Source: Microbulbifer pacificus (GTDB lineage: Bacteria > Pseudomonadota > Gammaproteobacteria > Pseudomonadales > Cellvibrionaceae). From it: a stretch of 64,000 bases of DNA. The notes under the pieces were generated by a model. It saw only the letters and a program-made list of their open reading frames with translations. It did not search any database and was not told where the DNA came from. Every line of letters starts with the position of its first letter. Position 1 is the stretch's first letter. Below, in pieces: positions 26,740 to 36,849 of the stretch. The stretch spans positions 62,001 through 126,000 of the forward strand of contig NZ_PREV01000027.1 of the NCBI RefSeq assembly GCF_002959965.1. Direction: 5' to 3'. The position numbers were made by a program, and so were the translations under genes.

Positions 26740-27513
26740 ATGAGACGCTTGAGTAGATTTTTGTTTGCCGCCATCGGTTTGCTGTGCAGTGCATCTGCCG
26801 TTGCCGAACCCCGGACCACCATTTTCATGGCCGGCGACTCGACCATGGCCATCAAGGAAATCAAGGATTACCCGGAAACGGGCTGGGGTGTGCCCTTCGC
26901 GGTATTTTTTGACGATTCCGTTAAGGTGGACAACCGGGCGATGAATGGCCGCAGTACCCGCACCTTTATCGAGGAGGGGCGCTGGAAGGGCATCATGGAT
27001 GAACTCAAGGCCGGCGACTACGTAATCATCCAATTCGGCCACAACGACGAGTCGGAGAGCAAGAAAGACCGGTACACCACTCCGGAGCAGTACAAAACTA
27101 ACCTGTCCCGTTTCATCAACGATGTGCGCAAGGCCAAGGCCGAGCCCATCTTGATGTCGCCCATCACCCGCCGTTATTTCGAGGGTGAGTACAAAATCAA
27201 GCACACCCACCCCTACGCACCGCTGGTACGGGAAGTGGCTGCTGAGGAAAAAGTAGAGTTCATCGATATGGAGGTGACCACCCGCGAGTACTTCCAGGCC
27301 ATGGGCGACCGGGACAGCGCGCTGCGCTTTATGCACATCGCCCCGGACCTTCACCCGAATTACCCGGTGGGGGTGCGCGACGATACTCACCTGAACAACC
27401 TCGGTGCGCGTGAAGTGGCGCAACTGGTGCTGGCGGAACTGCGCAAGCGCGAACACCCACTGGCCAAGCGTCTGCGCAACGCGGACCCGAAACATCTGGC
27501 CCTGCAATACTGA
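26740..27513 (+). CDS. SGNH-family esterase, CE12 rhamnogalacturonan acetylesterase type
   Basis: 257 residues starting at ATG 26740 with a signal peptide (FLFAAIGLLCSASAVAE), so exported. The four SGNH blocks are visible: IFMAGDSTMA (catalytic Ser), the Gly/Asn block DNRAMNGRSTRTF, IIQFGHNDES, and the C-terminal Asp-His pair in DDTHLNNLGA. This spacing and the TMA context are those of carbohydrate esterase family 12, which removes acetyl groups from pectin rhamnogalacturonan. No other pectin gene is adjacent, so the natural substrate is inferred from family only. Confidence 0.85.
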   Translation: MRRLSRFLFAAIGLLCSASAVAEPRTTIFMAGDSTMAIKEIKDYPETGWGVPFAVFFDDSVKVDNRAMNGRSTRTFIEEGRWKGIMDELKAGDYVIIQFGHNDESESKKDRYTTPEQYKTNLSRFINDVRKAKAEPILMSPITRRYFEGEYKIKHTHPYAPLVREVAAEEKVEFIDMEVTTREYFQAMGDRDSALRFMHIAPDLHPNYPVGVRDDTHLNNLGAREVAQLVLAELRKREHPLAKRLRNADPKHLALQY

Positions 27514-27589
27514 TCCCGCCGCTATCCCGGCGCGCGGCTTACACGCTGCCGCGCCGGGCATCCCGCACGGCAATTTCAACGCGCCGCTG

Positions 27590-28705
27590 TCAGGGTTTTT
27601 TTACCTCGGATTGCATCTGCTTGAAATCTGCATAGGCGTGGCTGCCGAGCACGCTGCCGTCGATGGTTTTTCCGTAGTAACCGGGGTGGTTGTGATAGCG
27701 CTTGCGCAGGGCCTCCACATCGCCTTCAAAGCGCGGGTCCTGTGGGCGCTCGCGGGAATTGATATAGGCGGCCACATCCCAGGCCTGTTGCGGCGTTAAC
27801 TGGATGCTTTTACCGAGCGGCATGTTCTCGTAAATGAACGCCGCCGCGGTGTTCACTCTGTGCATTCCCGCGCCCCAGTTGTAACTGTCTTTCCCCCACA
27901 GGGGCGGCAAATTGTAAATGCCAGCGGCTTCCGATCCCTGTCCATCGACCCCGTGGCAGTTCATGCAGTGCGCGGCGTAAACGACTTCACCTTCCGCGGG
28001 TGAATAGGCGCGCGCGGGTTTGCCCACCGGGGGGTAGCCGCGCCCCGGAAGCTGGTCGCGCTGATCCAGTGGCAGCGCGCTGGCGATTGCTGCAGGCAGC
28101 GGGAAGTCCTCGCGTCTGGCGCCGGTCACCAGGTCCGCGTCGGCGATCTCCGGTACCTCCCCGTCGATGCCGAAGTGATCCATCAGGCCGCCCATGGCCA
28201 ACCAGTAAGCGTAAGCGGAAAGGGCGATGATTTCGGGACCGTTCTCCGGCGGGGGCGCGCCGTTGGTTGAATAGGTGAAGCAGCCCTGTATCCGTTCAGC
28301 AAAGCTGTTCACCTTGTCGTTTTTCTTGCGGAATGCCGGGTAGGCGAAGTAGGCCGCCCACAGCGGTGAAGCGTGGGCGCGGCGACCGGCGTCCACATGG
28401 CAATTCACGCAATTGAGCGCATTACCCACATATTTGCCGCGCAGTTCCTGAGTGTTCACGAACAACTCGTAACCCCGTCGAACCTTGTCGCCGAAGGCGC
28501 CCTGAGGAATCTGCTCCAGTGGTCGCGGCTGGATTCTCGGCAGACCGGAATCAGGATCGGGACTCGGGATTGGGGCCTGTCGGTCTGGCAGTTCCAGCGC
28601 AGGCGCTGGTTTGAGGGTTTCACCCCGGTCGCAGGCCGTGAGGAGCAGGGCGCCCAGAGCGGCAGACAGCGACAGCAGAATGGCGCTGTGTGATGCGCTC
28701 ATCAC
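27590..28705 (-). CDS. tsdA: Two-haem cytochrome c, thiosulfate dehydrogenase (TsdA) type
   Basis: 371 residues with a lipoprotein-like N-terminus (ALGALLLTACDRG). Two haem sites, CVNCH and CMNCH. Between them is the TsdA signature NSFAERIQGCFTYSTNG, whose Cys corresponds to the unusual haem-ligand cysteine of TsdA. TsdA oxidises thiosulfate to tetrathionate (or the reverse) in the periplasm. The gene overlaps the upstream c4-like cytochrome gene by 4 bp, the known tsdB-tsdA arrangement. Electron flow to respiration is inferred. No sox genes are in the window. Confidence 0.82.
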   Translation of the reverse strand: MMSASHSAILLSLSAALGALLLTACDRGETLKPAPALELPDRQAPIPSPDPDSGLPRIQPRPLEQIPQGAFGDKVRRGYELFVNTQELRGKYVGNALNCVNCHVDAGRRAHASPLWAAYFAYPAFRKKNDKVNSFAERIQGCFTYSTNGAPPPENGPEIIALSAYAYWLAMGGLMDHFGIDGEVPEIADADLVTGARREDFPLPAAIASALPLDQRDQLPGRGYPPVGKPARAYSPAEGEVVYAAHCMNCHGVDGQGSEAAGIYNLPPLWGKDSYNWGAGMHRVNTAAAFIYENMPLGKSIQLTPQQAWDVAAYINSRERPQDPRFEGDVEALRKRYHNHPGYYGKTIDGSVLGSHAYADFKQMQSEVKKP

Positions 28706-29460
28706 CGTTCGCCCTCCTTGCCGATGGTCGCGAAATAAGATGCCAGTGCATCGATTTCCCGTTCACTCAACTTGTCGGCAATCGTCGCCATCACCCGGTC
28801 GTTGTCGGTGGTGCGCTTGCCACTCTTCCAGGCCAGCAGCTGATTCCTGAGGTAGCTTTGCTGTTGGCCCGCAAGCCGGGGAATATTGCCGGAACCAAGC
28901 CCGGAGGCGCCGTGGCAGGTAACACAGGCGGGCAGGGTGCGCGACCAGTCTCCCTGGTAGGCGAGTCTTTCCGCAGGGTCAGTGAACACTGCCTGGGCGC
29001 CGCGCAGTTTGGGGGCGATATTGCGGAGCGGGCGGCTGGAAAAGTACCTGGCTACCCGGTCCAGCGGTTCGCCGGAAATTTCCTTACCGAGCGTGTCCAT
29101 GGTCTCGTTGTTGCGCTTGCCCGTCTGGAATCCATGCACCTGCTCGCGGAAATAGTCGAAGGGGAGGCCAGCCAGGCGTGGCCCCAGATCGGGAAGCCCC
29201 TCGCCCTGCAGGCCGTGACACTCGGCACAGACTTCCGCTTCTTTGGGAAAACCGGGAATTGCGCGGGCGGCATCGGTGGCAGGAGTGGGCCGTTCAGGCA
29301 CCGTGTCTGGCTGGGGGCGGAAGGGTTCACCGCGGGGTTTGACGCCGTCCATGTGCGTGCCGTCTCTGTCGCCTTCGGTTTGGGCATGGCCGGCGAGCGC
29401 GGCCAGCAGGGCGCAGAACATCAGGGTGGAAACAACCCGGTACCTGCGTGACTGTTTCAA
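28702..29460 (-). CDS. tsdB: Two-haem cytochrome c4-like, TsdB type
   Basis: 252 residues with a signal peptide (FCALLAALAGHAQ). Two class I haem domains: CAECHGLQGEG with PRLAG about 15 residues later, and CVTCHGASGLG with IPRLAGQ, the internal duplication typical of cytochrome c4. Located directly upstream of and overlapping the TsdA-like gene, it likely accepts electrons from it, as TsdB does in Pseudomonas stutzeri. Confidence 0.82.
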   Translation of the reverse strand: MKQSRRYRVVSTLMFCALLAALAGHAQTEGDRDGTHMDGVKPRGEPFRPQPDTVPERPTPATDAARAIPGFPKEAEVCAECHGLQGEGLPDLGPRLAGLPFDYFREQVHGFQTGKRNNETMDTLGKEISGEPLDRVARYFSSRPLRNIAPKLRGAQAVFTDPAERLAYQGDWSRTLPACVTCHGASGLGSGNIPRLAGQQQSYLRNQLLAWKSGKRTTDNDRVMATIADKLSEREIDALASYFATIGKEGER

Positions 29461-29597
29461 GGAAGCCTCCGTTGCCGCAGCAGACGAACAGACAGTTCTG
29501 GGAACTGTGTTTTCAGTCTAGAGGACAGCAGGGGCGAATGTGTCTGAACTGGCCGCGGGAGGTCGGGGGGCAGAGGTGAGGGGAGGTGAGGAGGTAA

Positions 29598-29617
29598 GGG
29601 CCGGCTCGGGCCGGCCC
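29598..29617 (-). terminator. GC-rich hairpin after yhbY
   Basis: GGGCCGGC and GCCGGCCC arms with a 4-nt loop, 11 bp beyond the yhbY stop. The following T content is poor, so it may be a weak terminator. Confidence 0.45.
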
Positions 29618-29627
29618 GGCGGAGACG

Positions 29628-29930
29628 TCAGCGCAACAGATTGGAAAGCTTGGCGTTGGGTTTGTCCGCTTTACGGAAGATCAGTGCGATCTTGCCGATT
29701 TCCTGCACCAGCTCCGCACCACTCTGCTGGCACAGTTCGGTGATCAGCTCGCGGCGTGCATCGCGGTCATTGACGGCCAGCTTGACCTTGATCAGCTCGT
29801 GGTCATTCAGGGCGCGGTTCAGTTCTTCCGCCACCCCTTCCGTCATTCCCTTCTCGGCTACGGTGACCACTGGCTTGAGGTTGTGACCGATGGTGCGCAA
29901 GGCTTTTTTGCGGTCGGCGGTTAAAGGCAT
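29628..29930 (-). CDS. yhbY: CRS1-YhbY (CRM) domain RNA-binding protein
   Basis: 100 residues from ATG 29930 (MPLTADRKKAL). The CRM fold signature is present: LKPVVTVAEKGMTEGVAEEL, then HELIKVKLAVNDRDARREL and a C-terminal IGKIALIFRKA. YhbY associates with the pre-50S ribosome. The longer open frame upstream adds a Cys/His-containing stretch without family similarity and is not used. It is divergent from rlmE, as in E. coli and relatives. Confidence 0.95.
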   Translation of the reverse strand: MPLTADRKKALRTIGHNLKPVVTVAEKGMTEGVAEELNRALNDHELIKVKLAVNDRDARRELITELCQQSGAELVQEIGKIALIFRKADKPNAKLSNLLR

Positions 29931-30147
29931 ACAATACTCCATCCTTAAATGCGGCAGAGGCTGCCGCTGTGGGCAGGCAGTGCAATTCCCTACGCTGTAT
30001 AGGTGAGCGTAGAGGGACAAAGCCCGCTGTCATACGAAAGTGTGGTCAGCAGCAGCGTTGCATGTGCCCGCCTCTATCAACCCCGATCCCGGTCAACCGC
30101 GCTGTATTTGCTGCGGGGGCCCGGATTTCAGCGATGTATTGTAACTG

Positions 30148-30768
30148 ATGGCCCGATCAAAGAGCAGCCACCGCTGGCTGCGCGAACACTTTAACGACCC
30201 CTACGTCAAACAGTCCCAGAAAGACGGCTACCGCTCGCGGGCGTCCTATAAACTGCAGGAACTGCAGGAGAAGGACCGCCTGTTCAAACCGGGCATGACC
30301 GTGGTGGACCTGGGGGCCGCCCCCGGCGGCTGGTCTCAGGTCGCTGCGGAACTTGTTGGTCACAAAGGGCGGGTTCTGGCCTCCGATATCCTGCCCATGG
30401 ACGCCCTCGCCGGGGTGGATTTCGTGCAGGGAGACTTCACCGAGGAAAAGGTGTTCGACGAGCTGCTGGAAAAGCTGGGCGAAGAGCGCGCGGACCTTGT
30501 GATTTCCGATATGGCCCCCAATATGAGTGGAATACGCGCGGCAGATCAGCCCGCGGCCATGTATCTGGTGGAGCTGGCTGTGGATATGGCACGTCAGACC
30601 CTGAAACCCGGCGGTGCCTTTGTGGCCAAGGTGTTCCAGGGGGAGGGGTTTGATGAACTGATCCGCGATCTGCGCAGTCAGTATCAGACCGTTGTCACCC
30701 GCAAGCCCGGTGCATCCCGCCCGCGCTCCCGTGAGGTCTATGTAGTCGCACGCGGCTTCAAGGGCTGA
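30148..30768 (+). CDS. rlmE: 23S rRNA 2'-O-methyltransferase (U2552)
   Basis: 206 residues. The FtsJ/RlmE fold shows the start [23 protein letters not shown] site [21 protein letters not shown] and [10 protein letters not shown], and the catalytic Lys region [14 protein letters not shown]. It methylates the ribose of U2552 in the 50S A-loop. The position before ftsH is the standard gammaproteobacterial order. Confidence 0.97.
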   Translation: MARSKSSHRWLREHFNDPYVKQSQKDGYRSRASYKLQELQEKDRLFKPGMTVVDLGAAPGGWSQVAAELVGHKGRVLASDILPMDALAGVDFVQGDFTEEKVFDELLEKLGEERADLVISDMAPNMSGIRAADQPAAMYLVELAVDMARQTLKPGGAFVAKVFQGEGFDELIRDLRSQYQTVVTRKPGASRPRSREVYVVARGFKG

Positions 30769-30975
30769 GTCATAGGATCGGGTCCGCTTTTGGTGCGGGC
30801 CTCCCGGTGTGGTAAAAGGACCAGGCGCCAAATCTCCCTCCTCGCCCGATACCGGTGGCGGCGGGGTGACTGGTGCGACAGATTTACGATTTTCGCCGCC
30901 TATACTGGGTGGAATGGAATTACCGGCCGAGGCAGACGCCGAGGCGTAGGCAAGAGGGCATACCCTTTGAACGAT

Positions 30976-32886
30976 ATGGCAAAGAATCTGGTGTTGTGGC
31001 TGATCATCGCTGCGGTGCTGCTGATGGTCTTCCAGAACTTCAAGCCGCAATCCAGGGATGAAGCCCTCAGCTATTCCCAGTTTGTACAGGATGTGCAGTC
31101 CGGCCTGGTGAAGAGTGTGATGGTGGACGGCCTGGTGATCACCGGTGAGAAAGCCGATGGCAGCCGCTTCAAGACCATTCAGCCCCAGATCATCGACGAC
31201 GAGCTCACCAATGAAATGGTGCGCGGCGGCGTGCAGTTCAACGGCCGCGAGCCGGAGTCTCCCAGCATATGGCAGCAGCTGCTGGTGGCCAGCTTCCCGA
31301 TCCTGATTATCATCGCCGTATTCATGTTCTTCATGCGCCAGATGCAGGGTGGCGCCGGTGGCCGTTCCGGCCCCATGGCGTTTGGCAAGAGCAAGGCTCG
31401 CCTGCTGGGTGAAGACCAGATCAAAACCACCTTTGCCGATGTGGCGGGGGTGGATGAAGCGAAGGAAGATGTGCAGGAACTGGTGGAGTTCCTGCGAGAT
31501 CCGTCCAAATTCCAGCGTTTGGGTGGCGCCATCCCCCGCGGTGTACTGATGGCGGGCCCTCCCGGTACCGGTAAGACCCTGTTGGCCAAGGCCATTGCCG
31601 GTGAGGCCAAGGTGCCGTTCTTCTCCATTTCCGGTTCCGACTTCGTGGAAATGTTTGTGGGTGTGGGCGCGTCCCGCGTGCGCGATATGTTCGAGCAGGC
31701 CAAGAAACAGGCCCCGTGCATCATCTTTATCGACGAAATCGACGCTGTCGGCCGTCACCGCGGTGCCGGTGTGGGCGGCGGTCACGACGAGCGCGAACAG
31801 ACCCTGAACCAGCTGCTGGTGGAAATGGACGGTTTTGAAGGCAACGAGGGCGTGATCGTCATCGCCGCCACCAACCGCCCGGATGTGCTCGACTCCGCGC
31901 TGCTGCGCCCGGGCCGTTTCGACCGCCAGGTGTTCGTCGGGCTGCCGGATATCCGCGGCCGTGAGCAGATCCTGAAGGTGCATATGCGCAAGGTGCCGCT
32001 GGACGAGCGTGTCGATCCGCAGACCATCGCCCGCGGAACCCCCGGCTTCTCCGGCGCGGACCTCGCGAACCTGGTCAACGAGGCCGCTCTGTTTGCCGCC
32101 CGCGCCAACAAGCGCATGGTGACCATGGACGAGTTTGAGCGCGCCCGCGACAAGATCATGATGGGTGCCGAGCGCAAATCCATGGTGATGAACGAGAAGG
32201 AAAAGACCAACACCGCCTACCACGAGGCCGGCCACGCGATCATCGGCCGCCTGGTGCCGGAGCACGATCCGGTGCACAAGGTCACCATCATTCCTCGCGG
32301 TCGCGCGCTGGGTGTTACCCAGTTTCTGCCGGAGGAAGACAAATACAGCCTGAGCAAACGCGCGCTGGAATCCCAGTTGTGCTCCCTGTTTGGCGGCCGT
32401 ATTGCGGAAGAAATGACCCTGGGAATCGACGGTGTTACCACCGGCGCCTCCAACGACATCGAGCGCGCTACCGACATCGCGCGCAACATGGTCACCAAGT
32501 GGGGCCTGTCCGAGAAGCTCGGTCCGCTGCACTACGGTGAGGACGACCGCGGCCAGCCCGGCCACGGCAACCCGATTTCCGGCAAGACGTCCAACGAGAT
32601 CGACGAGGAAGTGCGCCGTATCATCGATACCTGCTACTCCCGCGCGCAAAAGCTGCTGGAAGAGAACCGCGATATCCTCGAGGCGATGAAAGACGCGCTG
32701 ATGGAATACGAAACTCTGGACGCCGAGCAGGTCAATGATCTGATGGCCCGCCGCAAGGTGCGCCCGCCGCGCGACTGGCACGACAGCGACTACACCGGCG
32801 GCGGCTCTGCCGATGGCGTGCAGGAGCCCGAGACCAAGCCCCAGGATGGCGACAATCCCGTCGGTGGACCAGTCAACGGCCACTGA
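30976..32886 (+). CDS. ftsH: ATP-dependent zinc metalloprotease FtsH
   Basis: 636 residues from ATG 30976 ([20 protein letters not shown], matching the E. coli start). Two membrane helices (about 5-22 and 98-118) flank a periplasmic domain. The AAA+ domain has Walker [12 protein letters not shown] (~194), Walker [13 protein letters not shown] and the arginine region RPGRFDRQV. The zinc protease motif is HEAGH (~415). It degrades membrane and regulatory proteins such as LpxC and unassembled SecY. The longer frame upstream is not needed. A terminator follows. Confidence 0.98.
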   Translation: MAKNLVLWLIIAAVLLMVFQNFKPQSRDEALSYSQFVQDVQSGLVKSVMVDGLVITGEKADGSRFKTIQPQIIDDELTNEMVRGGVQFNGREPESPSIWQQLLVASFPILIIIAVFMFFMRQMQGGAGGRSGPMAFGKSKARLLGEDQIKTTFADVAGVDEAKEDVQELVEFLRDPSKFQRLGGAIPRGVLMAGPPGTGKTLLAKAIAGEAKVPFFSISGSDFVEMFVGVGASRVRDMFEQAKKQAPCIIFIDEIDAVGRHRGAGVGGGHDEREQTLNQLLVEMDGFEGNEGVIVIAATNRPDVLDSALLRPGRFDRQVFVGLPDIRGREQILKVHMRKVPLDERVDPQTIARGTPGFSGADLANLVNEAALFAARANKRMVTMDEFERARDKIMMGAERKSMVMNEKEKTNTAYHEAGHAIIGRLVPEHDPVHKVTIIPRGRALGVTQFLPEEDKYSLSKRALESQLCSLFGGRIAEEMTLGIDGVTTGASNDIERATDIARNMVTKWGLSEKLGPLHYGEDDRGQPGHGNPISGKTSNEIDEEVRRIIDTCYSRAQKLLEENRDILEAMKDALMEYETLDAEQVNDLMARRKVRPPRDWHDSDYTGGGSADGVQEPETKPQDGDNPVGGPVNGH

Positions 32887-32929
32887 ACGATTCAGCGCTT
32901 TTTCCTGTGTAAGAAATAAACACCGCTGG

Positions 32930-32955
32930 AAAACGGGCCCCCGGGCCCGTTTTTG
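32930..32955 (+). terminator. Rho-independent terminator after ftsH
   Basis: Stem AACGGGCC with GGCCCGTT and a short C-rich loop, running into a T-run. It lies just before folP, so folP may have its own promoter or depend on read-through. Confidence 0.85.
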
Positions 32956-32971
32956 TATTTCCGACCTGTTA

Positions 32972-33826
32972 ATGACCCGTCCTATGAAGCTGAGCTGCGG
33001 AAAGCACATCCTCGATCTCGCCCGTCCCCAGGTAATGGGTATTCTCAACACTACCCCGGATTCCTTTTCCGACGGCGGCAGCTACTACGCCGACGGCGGG
33101 CTCGATCTGGATCTGGTACTGCGCCGCGCTGAGCAGATCTGCCGCGAGGGCGGCACTATTGTGGACATTGGCGGCGAATCCACCCGCCCGGGCGCGGCAG
33201 TGGTTACCGAACAGCAGGAGCTGGATCGCGTGGTGCCGGCGGTAGAGGCCATCGCACAGCGTTTTGATGTTGTGATCTCCGTCGACACCAGTACCCCCTC
33301 GGTAATGCGAGAATCCGCGGCCGTTGGCGCGGGTATCATCAACGACGTGCGGGCACTTACACGCAATGGCGCACTGGAAGCCGCGGCCACTACCGGCCTG
33401 CCGGTGTGTGTCATGCATATGCAGGGGGAGCCTGGCTCTATGCAGGCGAAGCCGGAATACCGCGATGCGGTGAGTGAGGTGCGTGCCTATCTCGATGAGC
33501 GCCTCGCCGCCTGTGTGGCCGTGGGCATTTCCCGGGAAAAGGTGATCTATGACCCCGGTTTCGGCTTTGGCAAAAATGACGAGCACAATCTCGAATTGCT
33601 CAGGCGATTGCCGGAGCTGGCGCCATCAGCGCAGCCAATGCTGGTGGGCATGTCGCGCAAATCCATGATCGGGCGACTGCTGGACCGCGCCGTGGACGAG
33701 CGCCTCGCGGGCAGTCTGGCGCTGGCTATGCTGTCCGCCCAGCGCGGTGCGCACATCATCCGTGTCCACGATGTGGCGGCGACGGTGGATGTGCTGAAAT
33801 TACAACAAGTGGTGGACTGCCCATAA
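32972..33826 (+). CDS. folP: Dihydropteroate synthase
   Basis: 284 residues from ATG 32972 (an ATG 12 bp later is also possible). Folate pathway enzyme joining p-aminobenzoate to the pterin pyrophosphate. Signatures: [55 protein letters not shown], and the Lys/Arg region [10 protein letters not shown]. It lies directly before glmM, as in E. coli. Confidence 0.97.
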   Translation: MTRPMKLSCGKHILDLARPQVMGILNTTPDSFSDGGSYYADGGLDLDLVLRRAEQICREGGTIVDIGGESTRPGAAVVTEQQELDRVVPAVEAIAQRFDVVISVDTSTPSVMRESAAVGAGIINDVRALTRNGALEAAATTGLPVCVMHMQGEPGSMQAKPEYRDAVSEVRAYLDERLAACVAVGISREKVIYDPGFGFGKNDEHNLELLRRLPELAPSAQPMLVGMSRKSMIGRLLDRAVDERLAGSLALAMLSAQRGAHIIRVHDVAATVDVLKLQQVVDCP

Positions 33827-33893
33827 GCCGGGTGGTTTGCGGCGGCCGTATGGAACCCATGCGGCCGGGAATCAGGGATATGAGAGTTACACG

Positions 33894-35240
33894 ATGACAA
33901 GAAAATACTTTGGCACAGACGGCATCCGCGGCCAGGTAGGCGAGGGTGCTATCACCCCGGACTTCATGTTGCGCCTCGGCTACGCCGCCGGAAAAGTACT
34001 CGGTGCTAAGCGCCAGGGAAAAGGCCGCAGCCGTATCCTGATCGGCAAAGACACCCGGGTTTCCGGCTACATGTTCGAAGCTGCGCTCGAGGCGGGCCTG
34101 ATCAATGCCGGTGTCGACGTCGGTCTGCTGGGCCCAATGCCCACGCCCGCCATCGCCTACCTCACTCGCACCTTCCACGCCCAGGCGGGGATCGTCATCA
34201 GCGCCTCCCACAATCCGTATCAGGATAACGGTATCAAGTTCTTTAGCTCTGACGGCAGTAAGTTGCCAGATGAGGTGGAGGCCGAAATTGAAGCCGCCCT
34301 AGACCTGCCCATGGAAACCGCCGGCGACCTCGGAAAGGCCTGGCGTATCGACGACGCCGCCGGCCGCTATATCGAGTTCTGCAAGGCCAGCACCCCGTGG
34401 CGCTACTCCCTGCAGGGCCTCAATATCGTGCTCGACTGTGCCAATGGCGCCACCTATCACATCGCCCCCAAGGTGTTCCGCGAGCTGGGCGCTGAGGTAC
34501 ACGCCATCGGCGTAGCGCCGGATGGCCTCAATATTAATCTGAATTGTGGCTCCACCAAGCCCCAGCAACTACAGAACGTGGTGGTGGAGCGCGGCGCCGA
34601 TCTCGGCATCGCGTTCGACGGCGACGGCGACCGTGTCATGTTCGTAGACCGCCACGGCAACCTCGTCGATGGCGACCAGCTGCTGTTCCTCATTGCTATC
34701 CACCGCCAGCAGTTCCTCGGTGGATGCAATGGTGTGGTCGGCACCCTGATGAGCAACTACGGCTTCGAGCTGGCGCTGAAGGAGCGCAAAATTCCGTTCT
34801 CCCGCGCCAAAGTGGGCGATCGCTATGTTCTGGAAATGATGTACAAGAATGGTTGGACCCTCGGCGGCGAGTCCTCCGGCCATATCGTGTGTACCGATGT
34901 GACCACCACTGGCGACGGCATTATCTCTGCGCTGCAGGTACTGCGCGCGGTGAGCGACTTCGGCGAACCTCTCGATCACCTCAGCCAGAAGATGCAGATG
35001 CTGCCGCAGCACATGATCAACGTGCGGTTGGCTCGCCGTGACGGCGTATTGGAGCACAGTGATGTACAGACCGCGGTGGCCCAGGCGGAGTCCACTCTCG
35101 CCAACGACGGCCGCGTGTTACTGCGTCCGTCTGGCACCGAACCCCTGATCCGGGTCATGGTCGAGGGAAAGGACCCCGTGCTGGTCGAGCGCCTGGCGGG
35201 AGAAATCGCCAGTGTGGTGGAGCGTGTCGGTAACGTTTGA
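33894..35240 (+). CDS. glmM: Phosphoglucosamine mutase
   Basis: 448 residues from ATG 33894 ([18 protein letters not shown]). It converts glucosamine-6-phosphate to glucosamine-1-phosphate for peptidoglycan and LPS precursors. The phosphoserine loop is [14 protein letters not shown] (Ser near 102), the metal loop [13 protein letters not shown], the sugar loop GGESSGHIV and the phosphate loop [12 protein letters not shown]. The family length is 445-450. Confidence 0.98.
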   Translation: MTRKYFGTDGIRGQVGEGAITPDFMLRLGYAAGKVLGAKRQGKGRSRILIGKDTRVSGYMFEAALEAGLINAGVDVGLLGPMPTPAIAYLTRTFHAQAGIVISASHNPYQDNGIKFFSSDGSKLPDEVEAEIEAALDLPMETAGDLGKAWRIDDAAGRYIEFCKASTPWRYSLQGLNIVLDCANGATYHIAPKVFRELGAEVHAIGVAPDGLNINLNCGSTKPQQLQNVVVERGADLGIAFDGDGDRVMFVDRHGNLVDGDQLLFLIAIHRQQFLGGCNGVVGTLMSNYGFELALKERKIPFSRAKVGDRYVLEMMYKNGWTLGGESSGHIVCTDVTTTGDGIISALQVLRAVSDFGEPLDHLSQKMQMLPQHMINVRLARRDGVLEHSDVQTAVAQAESTLANDGRVLLRPSGTEPLIRVMVEGKDPVLVERLAGEIASVVERVGNV

Positions 35241-35359
35241 ACAGCGCCCGATCTCGTAGACGCGTCCGGAAGCCATTGAAAATTCAATAAATATCCGGAA
35301 ACCCTGGTTGTATGTTCCCGGCAATACCGCTAAGATTTGCGCCCCTTGGAGGAGCACCG

Positions 35360-36106
35360 ATGCGAAAAACACTGGTAGCTGCCAACTGGAAGATGCACGG
35401 TAGCAAAGCGTTTGCCGAGCAACTGTTGGCCGAGCTGAACAGCGGACTGGAGTCCGACGAATGCTCCACCGAAGTTGTCATTTGCCCGCCCTTTCCCTAC
35501 CTCTGCGTAGTGGCTGCGGTGGCGAAAAATGCGGAACAGGTAGTTCTGGGGGCGCAAAACCTCAGCGAGCAACCCTCCGGGGCATACACCGGTGAAGTTT
35601 CCGCAGAAATGCTGCTGGATTGCGGCGCGCGCTATGTGATCGTCGGTCACTCCGAGCGCCGCAGCCTGTACGGCGAAAGCAGCGAGCTGGTCGCGGCCAA
35701 GTTTGCCGCCGCCAAAGCCGCAGGCCTGACGCCGATCCTCTGTGTGGGGGAATCGCTGCAGGAGCGCGAGGCGGGCAAAACGCTGGACGTGATCGCCAGG
35801 CAGATCCAGGCCGTTGTCGAGCTGGGCCTGACGGATACCTGGCACAATGCCGTGGTCGCCTACGAGCCCGTATGGGCCATTGGTACCGGCAAGACCGCTA
35901 CCCCGGAGCAGGCGCAGGAAGTGCACCAGTTCATTCGCCAGCAACTCGGCGAAGCGGGCGCGGTGACGCAGATCCTCTACGGAGGCAGTGTCAAAGCGGC
36001 CAATGCCGCAGAACTGTTCGCCCGGGACGACATCGACGGCGCCCTGGTGGGCGGTGCCTCTCTGCAGGCGGACGAATTTATCCAGATCTGTCGCGCTGCT
36101 GACTAG
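35360..36106 (+). CDS. tpiA: Triose-phosphate isomerase
   Basis: 248 residues from ATG 35360 after a GGAGGAG ribosome site. Glycolytic interconversion of DHAP and glyceraldehyde-3-phosphate. The active-site set is intact: N and K in AANWKMHG, His in VIVGHSERR, Glu in AYEPVWAIGTG, and the phosphate loop YGGSVKAANA and GALVGGASL. Confidence 0.98.
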   Translation: MRKTLVAANWKMHGSKAFAEQLLAELNSGLESDECSTEVVICPPFPYLCVVAAVAKNAEQVVLGAQNLSEQPSGAYTGEVSAEMLLDCGARYVIVGHSERRSLYGESSELVAAKFAAAKAAGLTPILCVGESLQEREAGKTLDVIARQIQAVVELGLTDTWHNAVVAYEPVWAIGTGKTATPEQAQEVHQFIRQQLGEAGAVTQILYGGSVKAANAAELFARDDIDGALVGGASLQADEFIQICRAAD

Positions 36107-36165
36107 CGCAACCGGTCAAAATCTTTTGAGCAAGGGCACATGCCCGATTGCAGGTTTTCTGGACA

Positions 36166-36612
36166 ATGGAAAAACTGGTTTTAGTGGTTCACATCCTCAC
36201 CGCGCTGGGTATCATCGGCCTGATTCTGCTGCAGCAGGGTAAAGGTGCGGAAGCCGGTGCCTCCTTCGGTGCGGGCGCTTCCCAGACCGTATTTGGCAGC
36301 CAGGGCAGTGGAAATTTCTTTTCCCGCTTGACTGCAATTCTGGCCACTGTATTCTTCGCCACCAGCTTCGGCCTGGCGGTACTGTCCAGCCGCGATGAAG
36401 CGCCGGAGCTCGACGGTATCCCTCAGGTGCCGGCGGCGATCGAATCCCGCGAACAGCAGGATGATGTACCGGCAGCAATCGAAAGTGACGTGCCTGAAGT
36501 TCAGGACGCAGCCCCGGCGGCAGGTGACCTGCCCGCAGCAGAAGAAGCCCCTCAGGCGGAACTGCCGGAAGCCGGCGCTGAAGAGCAGCAAACTGAGGAG
36601 CAGCCTCAGTAA
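36166..36612 (+). CDS. secG: Preprotein translocase subunit SecG
   Basis: 148 residues from ATG 36166. It has two membrane helices (LVLVVHILTALGIIGLILLQ and ILATVFFATSFGLAVL) separated by the conserved GKGAEAGASFGAGASQTVFG loop. The acidic, Ala/Pro/Glu/Gln-rich C-terminal tail is longer than in E. coli, as is common in this group. It is a component of the SecYEG channel, followed by tRNA-Leu as in many gammaproteobacteria. Confidence 0.96.
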   Translation: MEKLVLVVHILTALGIIGLILLQQGKGAEAGASFGAGASQTVFGSQGSGNFFSRLTAILATVFFATSFGLAVLSSRDEAPELDGIPQVPAAIESREQQDDVPAAIESDVPEVQDAAPAAGDLPAAEEAPQAELPEAGAEEQQTEEQPQ

Positions 36613-36647
36613 GCCGAAAGGCTTAAATCAAAAACTGAAAAGTTTTT

Positions 36648-36732
36648 GCCCAGGTGGTGGAATTGGTAGACACGCTATCTTGAGGGGGTAGTGGCTTCGG
36701 TCGTGCGGGTTCAAGTCCCGCCCTGGGCACCA
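36648..36732 (+). tRNA. tRNA-Leu (anticodon GAG)
   Basis: 85 nt. The acceptor stem GCCCAGG pairs with CCTGGGC, there is a long type II variable arm, and the T-loop GGTTCAAGTCC is present. The anticodon loop CTTGAGGG gives GAG. The CCA end is encoded. It lies 35 bp after secG. Confidence 0.95.
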
Positions 36733-36765
36733 CATCAAAGACCAGAGAGATCTGGCAACATCTGA

Positions 36766-36790
36766 AAAGCCCCGCCCTGCGGGGCTTTTT
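36766..36790 (+). terminator. Rho-independent terminator after tRNA-Leu
   Basis: Stem AAGCCCCG with CGGGGCTT and a 5-nt loop, followed by a T-run. It ends the secG-tRNA transcript. Confidence 0.9.
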
Positions 36791-36849
36791 CGTTTCTCGG
36801 ATTGCTTACATACCCCATTGTGCGTTGGATACTGTGGGGTGCTGTTCTA

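Noticed and set aside
30157..33051. 964-codon open frame on the minus strand opposite rlmE and ftsH
   Set aside because: It is a shadow of high-GC coding sequence. The plus strand carries unmistakable RlmE, FtsH and the start of FolP, and the antisense translation has no family features.
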